NCBI RefSeq assembly: GCF_000430005.1 | Contig: NZ_AUCY01000011.1 | Coordinates: 62,001-126,000, forward strand | DNA from: Desulfovibrio cuneatus DSM 11391 | GTDB taxonomy: Bacteria; Desulfobacterota; Desulfovibrionia; Desulfovibrionales; Desulfovibrionaceae | Direction: 5' to 3' | DNA length: 64,000 nt | Shown: piece by piece, positions 38,501-46,168 of the stretch | Position numbering within the stretch: position 1 is the first letter of the stretch | How the letters are laid out: each line of letters begins with the position of its first letter | Program-made: the position numbers and the translations under genes | The notes under the pieces: generated by a model | Told to the model about the DNA's origin: nothing | The model's database searches: none | Seen by the model: only the letters and a program-made list of their open reading frames with translations

Positions 38501-38606
38501 AGGCTTCTGTCTGCTGGGCTGCCCGGGAAAGGTTTATGCCAAGGCCGCCAAAGGCGCTTACTGCCCCCCCGGCCACCATTGCTTGTATAAAGGTACGACG
38601 TTTCAT
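35598..38606 (-). CDS. fdhA: Formate dehydrogenase catalytic (alpha) subunit, selenocysteine-containing
   Basis: Oxidises formate to CO2 at a bis-MGD Mo/W centre in the periplasm. The frame begins at ATG 38606 after AAAGGAAGGC with a Tat signal (MKRRTFIQAMVAGGAVSAF). The 4Fe-4S motif CCYCAVGCGILV and the molybdopterin domain follow. An in-frame TGA at 38042-38040 (residue 189) occurs exactly in the family's ARI-U-HSSTVGALAESFG motif, so it is read as selenocysteine. The product continues through SNAAETHPISFRW, to 1002 residues. FdhB follows. Reading the TGA as a stop would wrongly split the gene at 38040 and 37991. Confidence 0.95.
38005..38042 (-). promoter_or_regulatory. UGA(Sec) codon and SECIS-like hairpin
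   Basis: UGA at 38042-38040 is followed 16 bases later by GGGCTCT-GGC-AGAGTCC (38023-38007), a 7-bp stem with a GG-containing apical loop, the form recognised by SelB in bacterial formate dehydrogenase mRNAs. Confidence 0.8.
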
Positions 38607-38632
38607 AATGCCTTCCTTTGTAATTATTCTAT

Positions 38633-38836
38633 GGAAACGCTGATTTATTCCGTTTTGCGGCGTTGCTTCACTTTTTTTGAAACAGTCGAGGACGGAAGAG
38701 TTGACTCGGCCCGTCCTGGGCCTCGGCCTTCGACTCCCGCCCTTCGGGCAGTTCCCAATTCCGCTTTCCTGAAGAATTGTCACTCCTGCTTCAAAAAAAG
38801 CTAGCGCCTTGCCAAACGAAATAACTGCGCGTTTCC
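38633..38836. repeat. Terminal-inverted-repeat element, 204-bp copy
   Basis: Ends GGAAACGCTGATTTATTCCG and AACGAAATAACTGCGCGTTTCC (inverse, 22 bases). Interior matches the 11687 copy in reverse (CAGTCGAGGACGGAAGAG) and the 22883 copy (AAGAATTGTCACT, TTCAAAAAAAGCT). It lies 26 bases upstream of the fdhA start codon, so it must be transcribed in the fdhA leader or contain its promoter. Confidence 0.8.
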
Positions 38837-38865
38837 ATAATGCCAGTTAATAAGTGTGTCTCTAT

Positions 38866-39030
38866 TACTTGGGGAGGCTCTGCCTCCCTAATACCCACCG
38901 CCAAGGGCATGATGCCCTTGGAACCCGCATCAACGTTTACGTTTTCGCACAGCGAAAACGCAAACGTAAATGGGGGTCAAGGGGAATCATTCCCCTTGCA
39001 GGGGGTATGGGGGACAGCGTCCCCCAACCA
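38866..39030. repeat. Array of five hairpins (family C)
   Basis: In order: TTGGGGAGGCTCTGCCTCCC, CCAAGGGCATGATGCCCTTGG, TTTACGTTTTCGC/GCGAAAACG-C-AAACG, CAAGGGGAATCATTCCCCTTG and GGGGGACAGCGTCCCCC. The first two reproduce 15741-15835 in inverse orientation. The array fills the space between the end of the cytochrome operon and the fdhA leader and probably ends or attenuates transcription. Confidence 0.75.
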
Positions 39031-39041
39031 AACGCAAAAAA

Positions 39042-40784
39042 TCAGTCGTTCCCTATGTGGCAGGCGCGGCACTGAATGGGGCCACTGGCTTTACCCTGGC
39101 TACGCATTTCCAGGTGGCAGGGCTGGCAGCCCCGCACGGCACCGTGGAAGGCATTGCGGAACAACAACGGGTCTTCCGGGCTTACGCCGGGGCCAGGCAG
39201 CTTGCTGTGGCATCCTTCCTGGGCACAGGCCAGGGGCTTGCCGTCTACAAAACCTGTGTGGTGGCAGCTTTTGCAATCCAGGCGGGCATGCCCGGCATGG
39301 GGGAACACGGCACGTGGCCGGGTGAACACAGCCCCCTGTGGTGCGGTAATGCTGCGGGTGGGCAGTTCCACAATGGGGTGGTGCATGGAAACGTCCATGG
39401 GGGTGTTGTGGCACACGGCACAGTTACCAAAGGCCCCAAAGGGAGCAGCCACCTGCTGGTGCTGCACGGGGGGAATGTTGCTGCGGTTGCGGCCAAAGGG
39501 ATTTTCCGCTGGGTACAGGGCGTGGGGGGCACCGTGGCAGGTGCTGCACCGCAGTTGCCCGGAGTCGTCCACAGAATTGGAGAACAGGGCCTTTTCATCT
39601 TTGGTCCACTTGTTGAAGGCCGAGGCCGTTTCAGTGGAAGGCTTGGTGGTAAAGTCGTGGCAGCTTGCGCATGAGGGCATGTTCACCCGGGGAATGCGCG
39701 GAGCTATTTTATCCTGCGTGCTGGCAAGGCGCGGGGCAATGGCCCCGGCAAGGCGCTGGGCAGCGGCTTTGCCCGCACTGCTTTCGTGGTTCAGCAGGGA
39801 AATGGCGTGGTCTTCCAGAAAGCCATGGCAGCGGGTACAGTCCAGCCCTTTGGCGGCGTGCAGGTCGTTGGCAAACCAGGTAACACTTTGCGGGCCGGAA
39901 GGGTGGCAGGAGGCGCAGGCCTCAGCCCCTTGTTTGCCCATGTAGGCGGCATGCCAGCCGTGAATGGCGGCGGAAAGGTTCAGCCCGGTGTTGTTTTCCA
40001 GGCTGTGGCAGCTTGTACAGTTAATGGGGTTGCCAGCAGCCGCTTGGGCCGCAAGCTGGGTATTGTTAATGCGGTCATGCACACGCAAAATGTCGCCTGC
40101 GGTGGCGGTGTCCATGCCAGCCCGGCCTTCAACCCGCCACTCGCCCGTATGGCAGTTTTTACAGCCCATTTCGGTGGACATGGGCAACACGGTGCGGGTG
40201 GTGGCCAGCACTGTGCCTGATTTATCCACGGCTTCCACCGTTACCAGGGGGTAGGGGGTGAAGCTGCCCTTGCCACTGTAGGGCATGGCGGGAATAACCG
40301 GAGTGGTGAACACGCTCACATCCCCTTCCTTCAGGGTAAAGGTGCCCGTGCGGGGCAAGGGGTTGCCGCTTGCGTCCTGCAAGGGGCCTTGCGGGGAAAT
40401 GTCCAGGCTGTAACGGAGGGTTATGTCCTTGTCCGCCACGGCAAGGTCTGGGCCACGGTGAATAAGCTGTGCTTCCAGCACGGTGCCGGGTGGCAGCAGG
40501 CTCCAGGCCGGAGTGGGGTCGATAATTTGGGTAAGGCCGTTTTTGCTCCACACCGAAAGCACATACTGGCTGCTGGCGGGGTCAAAGGGCGGAATGGTAA
40601 CTGCTTCAGCATCATAGTCTTTATTTTGGTCTTGCTTTGGGGGGGCAGTGGCCTTTTGTAAGGCATTTTCTGGTACCGGGGGCACGGAGGCAGGGCCAGA
40701 CCACAGCGAAGCCCCGAAAAAGACCAGGCTGAGGGTGACCCCGGCAATCCACAGGGGATAGAGATAAGAGGATTTTTTGCTCAT
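39042..40784 (-). CDS. Multiheme c-type cytochrome, about 11 hemes
   Basis: A 580-residue exported electron carrier. It starts at ATG 40784 with a signal/anchor (YPLWIAGVTLSLVFFGASLW). Residues 60-215 are heme-free and beta-rich. Then come ten CxxCH motifs (CKNCH, CTSCH, CASCH, CTRCH, CASCH, CSTCH, CAVCH, CKSCH, CQPCH, CRACH) and one CX4CH (CAQEGCH), the latter typical of cytochrome c3-like domains. The last four sites form a class III-like module. It is the final gene of an operon with two quinol-oxidase-like membrane proteins, so it probably receives quinol electrons. The terminal acceptor is unknown. Confidence 0.9.
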   Translation of the reverse strand: MSKKSSYLYPLWIAGVTLSLVFFGASLWSGPASVPPVPENALQKATAPPKQDQNKDYDAEAVTIPPFDPASSQYVLSVWSKNGLTQIIDPTPAWSLLPPGTVLEAQLIHRGPDLAVADKDITLRYSLDISPQGPLQDASGNPLPRTGTFTLKEGDVSVFTTPVIPAMPYSGKGSFTPYPLVTVEAVDKSGTVLATTRTVLPMSTEMGCKNCHTGEWRVEGRAGMDTATAGDILRVHDRINNTQLAAQAAAGNPINCTSCHSLENNTGLNLSAAIHGWHAAYMGKQGAEACASCHPSGPQSVTWFANDLHAAKGLDCTRCHGFLEDHAISLLNHESSAGKAAAQRLAGAIAPRLASTQDKIAPRIPRVNMPSCASCHDFTTKPSTETASAFNKWTKDEKALFSNSVDDSGQLRCSTCHGAPHALYPAENPFGRNRSNIPPVQHQQVAAPFGAFGNCAVCHNTPMDVSMHHPIVELPTRSITAPQGAVFTRPRAVFPHAGHARLDCKSCHHTGFVDGKPLACAQEGCHSKLPGPGVSPEDPLLFRNAFHGAVRGCQPCHLEMRSQGKASGPIQCRACHIGND

Positions 40785-40886
40785 GGCGTATCCTTGGCAG
40801 GTTATAGAAAACACTGGTTCTGTCACTATTGGAGCGCAGGGTGGGCTACCAGGGTAACCCACGTGCGATAACTCTCAGTATTGCTA

Positions 40887-42209
40887 TTAATGGGCTGGGA
40901 ACATCTGGCTTAAGTAAAAAGCCAGGGCCCTGCGTTCTTCCGGGGTGCCAAAAAAGGGAGGCATGTACAGGTTCAGCCTGCCTTGGCCAGCCAACAGGGC
41001 ATCAATGCCAGCCATGCCACGCCCGGCAACACGCGGGGCAATGTTCAGCATGGGGCCACCCAGCCCGTGGCAGGAACCACATTGCTGGGCAAACAGGAAA
41101 CGCCCGGCCTGCATGCTGCCTTCTGCTGTGGCAAGGTCGTGGTTGCCTGCCCAGGGTGAAAGCGCCCCTTGGCGGTTCATGCGTTCGCCTTCTTCCAGGG
41201 GAATGTCGTTGGAATAGATTTTTCCGTAAATAACATACGGCCTGCGCGCGGTTTCACGCACCCACTCAAAGGCCCCGAGCTGGGCAAGGGAAAGCCCCAA
41301 TACCACCAGCACCAGCGCCATGCGGGCGGGGGCTGGCAAGCGGTGTAGTACCAGCAGTAACACCACTGCTGCCAGCAGCAGCAAGGGCGTAACCACCATG
41401 AACAGTTCCACAAAGGGACGAATGTCTGCATTGCCGCGTTGCAGGGCAGGAGGCAGGGAAAAGCCAGGGCCAAAACCCGGCAGGGCTGCTGCATACCACA
41501 CAGCAGAAGCGGCCAGCACAAGGAAGGAACCCACCACCCACACTGCGCTCCAGCGCAGCATGCGTTCCCGCGTGGGGGCACCTTTAATGCCAAGTGCCGT
41601 AACCATGCCAAACAGCCCTGCAAGCATCAGGGAGTTGGCAAAGCGGTACACAAGGGCAGGCCAGAAGGTGGGGTTGAGTATGCCTGTCCAGAAATCTTCC
41701 GGCCCGGCCCATTCCCCCGGCGTAAGCATAAAGCTGACAACCCCGTTAATGGCCACCAAGGAAAGAAAGGCAAAGGCAGCATACATCCAGCCCAGGGTCA
41801 TGTGGTCTTTGGGGCGCATGCGGCCTTGCAGGCACAGGGAAAAGGTGGCGGCATACAGGAGCAGGGCTACAATTTCCCCAAGAAAAAAAGCCCATTCGCT
41901 GGCCCAGGCATACATGAAGTTGCTCACCAGAAAGGACACTGCCGTGGGGGAAACCAGGGCGGTAACCATCCATATGCCCACCCCGGAAAGGCCACCAAAC
42001 ACCATGGTGACCAGCAGGAAAAATTTGGTGTGCTTTTGCACCCACTGTAATATTTCCGGGTTATTTTCACGGTGGCCTTTTGCTTCAGCAAACGTCAGCA
42101 AAAAGCCGCCGCCCACAGCTATTTGCGCCACAAAAATGTGCAGCACGGCAATAATGGCAATGAGCAGGCCGCCGTTAATATACGGTATTTCAAGTGCAGG
42201 AAAGTTCAT
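40887..42209 (-). CDS. CydA-like membrane protein fused to cytochrome c
   Basis: A 440-residue membrane protein with about nine helices and a C-terminal mono-heme cytochrome c domain (CGSCHGLGG near residue 378, axial methionine probably in YMPPFFG). The N-terminal half resembles cytochrome bd subunit I: a histidine in the first helix (HIFVAQIAVGGG) and ASEWAFFLGEIVALLLYAAT. Known relatives pair quinol oxidation with periplasmic cytochromes rather than necessarily reducing oxygen. The start ATG 42209 lies 2 bases from the stop of the upstream gene, indicating tight coupling. Whether it has oxidase activity cannot be told. Confidence 0.8.
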   Translation of the reverse strand: MNFPALEIPYINGGLLIAIIAVLHIFVAQIAVGGGFLLTFAEAKGHRENNPEILQWVQKHTKFFLLVTMVFGGLSGVGIWMVTALVSPTAVSFLVSNFMYAWASEWAFFLGEIVALLLYAATFSLCLQGRMRPKDHMTLGWMYAAFAFLSLVAINGVVSFMLTPGEWAGPEDFWTGILNPTFWPALVYRFANSLMLAGLFGMVTALGIKGAPTRERMLRWSAVWVVGSFLVLAASAVWYAAALPGFGPGFSLPPALQRGNADIRPFVELFMVVTPLLLLAAVVLLLVLHRLPAPARMALVLVVLGLSLAQLGAFEWVRETARRPYVIYGKIYSNDIPLEEGERMNRQGALSPWAGNHDLATAEGSMQAGRFLFAQQCGSCHGLGGPMLNIAPRVAGRGMAGIDALLAGQGRLNLYMPPFFGTPEERRALAFYLSQMFPAH

Positions 42210-42211
42210 GT

Positions 42212-43306
42212 TTATGCCTCCTTGGTATGTTGCGGTTGCGCCGCAGAAGGCGTGCTATAGGCCCTGGCACAAAGACGTAAGGCCCAAAAGATACCCGCAA
42301 AAGTGCCCAGGACGCTGACAAGGAACAGCACAAGCACACTTGGTGGCACGGCATATTCCGGGGGCATGGAACCGGCCTGAACCCCCATAAGCACAAACTG
42401 GCGTAGCAGCGCGCGCACGGCCACCATGGTGGCCACCAAAAAAGCGGCCACGCCAACGGTTTGCCATACTTTGGCCCGCAGGCTTAACCACACCCCAAGG
42501 CCCATGCCAAGCCCAAGGAAAGTATACAAGGCATGAATGGCAGGAGTTGTGAGTAAAAAATGTTGTTGCTGCGGTGTAAGGGAGAAAAAGTACCAGGTGC
42601 CCACGGCAAGTTGCCCCAGGGTGGCATGGCGGAACCAGGCAAGCCCTTGGGTAATGGCAGGTTCTTGCCCGGCAATGCCTTTATTTTGGCGCAGGGTCGC
42701 AAGCCCGGCAAGGCACAAGCCACCCACAGCCATACAGGCAAGCAAGGAGTGCAGAAAGCGCGGTACCACAGTGCCTGCCCCGGCAAGCAGCAGGGCACTG
42801 GCCCGTTCCGGCAACCAATTTGGCCACACTTGCGGGTTAAGCACCAGGGCCGCGTTGGCGGTTAAAATAAATGCGGTAAGCAGCAACAGGCAGGTAGCAA
42901 TACCCAGCACAAACCTGCGGCCATTTTCCTTTGCTGCGGCAAGGTACAGGCCGTAATAGGCCATCATTACCAGCAGCATTATTCCAAGCCACCACACTGA
43001 CTGGATAATGGAACCGCTATAAAAAAAACGGCCATACAGAACCTGTAAAAACAGCAGGGGCGGTACAGCAAGGTTTACCGTAAGGGCCACGCCTTTTGGC
43101 AGCATGGGCAGGCTATCTTCCAGGTTTTGGCGCACCGCAGCATGGGGGCTGCGCCAGCGCAGCACTGCCAGCAGTAATGTACCCACAAGCGCATTCATAA
43201 GAAGAAGGTGGGCGGTAAAGGTAATAAAGCTTAATACCTCTATCCAGCCAGCAGGGCCGGGTATGGGGGCAGCATAGGGCAAAAATGCCTGTATACCTTG
43301 AGTCAT
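42212..43306 (-). CDS. Polytopic membrane subunit of the cytochrome complex
   Basis: A 364-residue integral membrane protein with about nine helices. The start is ATG 43306 (MTQGIQAFLPYAAP) after AAAGGAAACTACC. A histidine in the first helix (FITFTAHLLLMNALVGTLLL) and others in later helices (FLHSLLACMAVGG) could bind heme b. It resembles the N-terminal part of the downstream CydA-like protein in topology and probably forms a heterodimer with it. No soluble domain is present. First gene of the three-gene operon; promoter not identified. Confidence 0.75.
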   Translation of the reverse strand: MTQGIQAFLPYAAPIPGPAGWIEVLSFITFTAHLLLMNALVGTLLLAVLRWRSPHAAVRQNLEDSLPMLPKGVALTVNLAVPPLLFLQVLYGRFFYSGSIIQSVWWLGIMLLVMMAYYGLYLAAAKENGRRFVLGIATCLLLLTAFILTANAALVLNPQVWPNWLPERASALLLAGAGTVVPRFLHSLLACMAVGGLCLAGLATLRQNKGIAGQEPAITQGLAWFRHATLGQLAVGTWYFFSLTPQQQHFLLTTPAIHALYTFLGLGMGLGVWLSLRAKVWQTVGVAAFLVATMVAVRALLRQFVLMGVQAGSMPPEYAVPPSVLVLFLVSVLGTFAGIFWALRLCARAYSTPSAAQPQHTKEA

Positions 43307-43998
43307 GGTAGTTTCCTTTATCGTGTTGCGAGAGGAAGGGACAAAAGAGGGAAAACAAAGTGCTTGGTGGGGGAATAGGGGGCTTAGACAAAATCCCATG
43401 CGCACTGGGCAAAAATTCTTATGACGACAATTCTGCCGGACAGCGGAATGAAATGGGGAACTACGCGCCCCCGCTGCAAAGCGGGGCACAGGATGTAGCA
43501 AGTCAAATCGGCTGTAGGTGAGCATTGCTCGCCGTTAAGCGACTATTTCACATGTGGTATGCTCGGAAGAGGCAACCACACAATGTGATGAGTCAGGTAA
43601 CGTGGGTGTTGTTCCGCTATGGAACAAGAGGGGCGACTGCGCAGTGTGGCTATGCCAGTGCTGACAATGGGCTTCAGGACATTGTGTATAGCTGGTGGTA
43701 TTTTATACCAGTATAGGTACGTGTGGTCAATGGCTGGTTTGCGTTGTTTTATATGTATGCGGTAATCTGCATACATGCACGAGGCCTGAAAATTATTGTA
43801 CCCCAACGTTGTACTATAATAGGAGTAATGATCATATTGTGCTAAATAGCACAACAGCGCACAGGGTTTCAGTCACAACGTGCACTCAATTGGGAGGGAA
43901 AAACAGTAGGCAGTGTGACTTTGGTCGTTTGCTTAGGCCGACTCCGGTATACTAATTCAGGCAGTATTACCTTAGAATGGGCATAATGCGGCAGAGAT
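43307..43998. other. Long intergenic region, no gene recognised
   Basis: About 690 bases upstream of the cytochrome operon. It contains a CCCCGC/GCGGGG stem near 43470 and an ATGTATGC/GCATACAT stem near 43752. The composition is lower in GC than the genes. No ORF, tRNA or known riboswitch is convincing. Confidence 0.45.
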
Positions 43999-44027
43999 AA
44001 AAAAAACCCCGGCGAACCGGGGTTTTT
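43999..44027. terminator. Terminator of the RNA-binding protein gene
   Basis: AAAAAAACCCCGG pairs with CCGGGGTTTTT around CGAA, 43 bases beyond the gene end at 44071; usable in both directions. Confidence 0.85.
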
Positions 44028-44070
44028 ACTTCAAGCAGTTTGGAAGGTTTGCGCAAAACTGCGCCAGTTG

Positions 44071-44337
44071 CTAGTAGCGGGGCTGGCGGGGAGCTTTGGG
44101 CTGTGCTTCGTTAACTTTCAGGCTACGGCCGTCCATGGTGGAGCCGTCAAGTGCCTGAATAGCAGCAGGAGCATCGGCAGCAGCCATTTCTACAAAACCG
44201 AAGCCACGGGCGCGGCCCGTTTCACGGTCAGAAACCAGATTTACGGAATTCACAGTACCGTACTGGGAAAAGAGATTACGAACTTGATCTTCCGTTGCCG
44301 ACCAGGGCAGGTTGCCCACATAAATAGACTTGCTCAC
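44071..44337 (-). CDS. RNA-binding protein with one RRM domain
   Basis: An 88-residue RNA chaperone-type protein of the glycine-rich/cold-inducible Rbp group. RNP2 is SIYVGNLPW (residues 3-11) and RNP1 is RARGFGFVEM (about residues 43-52), both intact. The start is most likely GTG 44337 (VSKSIYVGN) after ACGAGG; the ATG 23 codons upstream would add an unrelated peptide. The basic proline-rich tail QPKAPRQPRY is short. It is monocistronic with a strong terminator. Role in RNA structure or stress is inferred from family. Confidence 0.92.
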   Translation of the reverse strand: MSKSIYVGNLPWSATEDQVRNLFSQYGTVNSVNLVSDRETGRARGFGFVEMAAADAPAAIQALDGSTMDGRSLKVNEAQPKAPRQPRY

Positions 44338-44623
44338 AAAAAACCTCGTGAAAAAAAAGTTTTGCACATGACGTTTCGCATCCATATGCAAAACAAGTAT
44401 GTACAAGAAGGTTCGTTTATATCAAGGAAGTTTTATCATGGCAAGAAAAAAATGAAAAAAATATTTAATAGTTACTTCGTTCAGGTGACCAGGTGTGTCT
44501 TGATATCAATATAACATTGCAGCCCAAGGCATATGTGAACTTTTTTTGTATTGCTGTGCCATTCGGGGCTGTTGCCGCCAGAGTAAAAAAACGAGGTGCA
44601 AAGGGATTAAGGCAGCATTCTCT

Positions 44624-45976
44624 TTAGAATGACCAGGCGATACCAACGGAAACAAGGTCCTGGTTGTACTTGTATATGTCACTGTTGGAATTGTTTTGTA
44701 TGCGCTGATAGCTTGTTTCAATTTTCCAGGCAGCCGTAATATTATAGTTCAGGCTAACTCCCATGCGCACGCGTTCTTCTTCACGTTTTTCAAGGTCCAG
44801 GATAGTTGCGGGGCCTTTGTAGTAGTCTTTGCCATAGGCAACAAAAGGGCCGAATTCAAACCCCTTGGGAAGGCGGAACATCAGGTTTGCCGAAGCTTCC
44901 CAGCCATGGGAGGAATAATCGTTAATTTTTGCCATGCCATTGGTGTATTTGCCGCCCAGCATAAATTCGTGTTGGCTGTTACTGCCAAAAAAAAAGCGGC
45001 CATACAAACCAGCGTTACTGTACAACCCGTTTTTTGTTCTGTCGCGTGCGTAGTCGCGCTTGTCTATTCCGCCGCGGGCAATAACTTGCACTTTGGGGCT
45101 AACAGCATAGGCATACATAAGTTCCGGGCCTGTGCTCCAAATATGGGAATACAGTTCATAATCAAACGCTTCTGCCTTAACACGTATGTCCCATAGGCTA
45201 CGCTGGCCAAGGCGGCGCAGCCCTGCCGCCCCCCGTGCCCAAAGGGAGCTTCTGGTGCTGCTGTGGCGCAGTTTGTTGCTTGTGTTTCCCCGTGAGAAAA
45301 TTTGTAAATCGCTTACAATGTACCATGGGCTGTTTTGCCCCATGCGCCAACTGTAATCCAGCATGGCTCCTGCGTAGCCCGCAAACGACTCTATATGCTT
45401 TGCATTGGGAAATTCGATGTTCCAGTTGCCAAGCATCATTTTGTTGGAAGCAGGGCCCTGGTTGGCGTTGGAGTCGTACATGGCCCCTAAACGCACGTTG
45501 CCGTGCAGTTGGTGGCGGCTTACCTGGTTTGACCAGGCCTTGATTTTGGCCGCATCTGCTGCCGGGTCTGTTCCGGCCCGGGCCTGTTTTTGTTCCATGG
45601 CCAACAGGGCATTTGTGGTGTCGCCAAGAACAACGTACACTTGGGCAAGCTCGTCATAAAGCGTAGCTTCAGCGGGGAACACTTCCAGCACCCGTTCATA
45701 GGCCATAATGGCCTGGTTCAACCGTTGTGAACCCACAGCAGAACGGGCCAGGCCCAGGTTTACTTCCGGGTCGGCAGGGTATTGGCGCAGAAGTTGGGTA
45801 TATTCTGCATACGCTTCCATAAACTTACCTTGCTGCAGCAAGCTGGCCGCTTCTGCCTTGGCTGCTTGCTCGCTAAGCCCTTGGAGGGAAGCCGCAGCAT
45901 GTGCTTCAGCCATAGAGCACAGCAAAGCCGTGCACAAAATGAGACTGAAGAAGTAAGAACGGAGTACCTGTACCAT
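44624..45976 (-). CDS. SlaM/DUF560-like outer-membrane protein with TPR domain
   Basis: Surface lipoprotein assembly modifiers move lipoproteins to the cell surface. The 450-residue precursor starts at ATG 45976 with a signal peptide (RSYFFSLILCTALLCSMAEA), has TPR-like helices (residues 30-140; AAKAEAASLLQQGKFMEAYA, NQAIMAYERVLEVFPAEATL), then a beta-barrel of about 290 residues ending in aromatic AWSF, typical for barrel insertion. It is downstream of a FecR-domain gene in the same direction. The client is not known; the neighbour is a candidate. Confidence 0.75.
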   Translation of the reverse strand: MVQVLRSYFFSLILCTALLCSMAEAHAAASLQGLSEQAAKAEAASLLQQGKFMEAYAEYTQLLRQYPADPEVNLGLARSAVGSQRLNQAIMAYERVLEVFPAEATLYDELAQVYVVLGDTTNALLAMEQKQARAGTDPAADAAKIKAWSNQVSRHQLHGNVRLGAMYDSNANQGPASNKMMLGNWNIEFPNAKHIESFAGYAGAMLDYSWRMGQNSPWYIVSDLQIFSRGNTSNKLRHSSTRSSLWARGAAGLRRLGQRSLWDIRVKAEAFDYELYSHIWSTGPELMYAYAVSPKVQVIARGGIDKRDYARDRTKNGLYSNAGLYGRFFFGSNSQHEFMLGGKYTNGMAKINDYSSHGWEASANLMFRLPKGFEFGPFVAYGKDYYKGPATILDLEKREEERVRMGVSLNYNITAAWKIETSYQRIQNNSNSDIYKYNQDLVSVGIAWSF

Positions 45977-46168
45977 GAAAACCTCTAAGCCCTTATGCAT
46001 CAATCGGAATTTATGTGTAGAGGATACCAGATTAATTTGGAAAAGCAAAGCAGTACGGGGGTACTCTAAAACAGCAAAAGGCAAAATACAGTAAGTATTT
46101 TGCCTTTTGGTATAACTTGTGTGTCGTTTTGAATTTTGGTCGGTGTTCAGCCCATGCCCTGAAAAAAC

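Noticed and set aside
43307-43998. Riboswitch upstream of the cytochrome operon
   Set aside because: Several stems are present, but none of the conserved cores I know (cobalamin, Moco, TPP, FMN, heme-related) could be matched.
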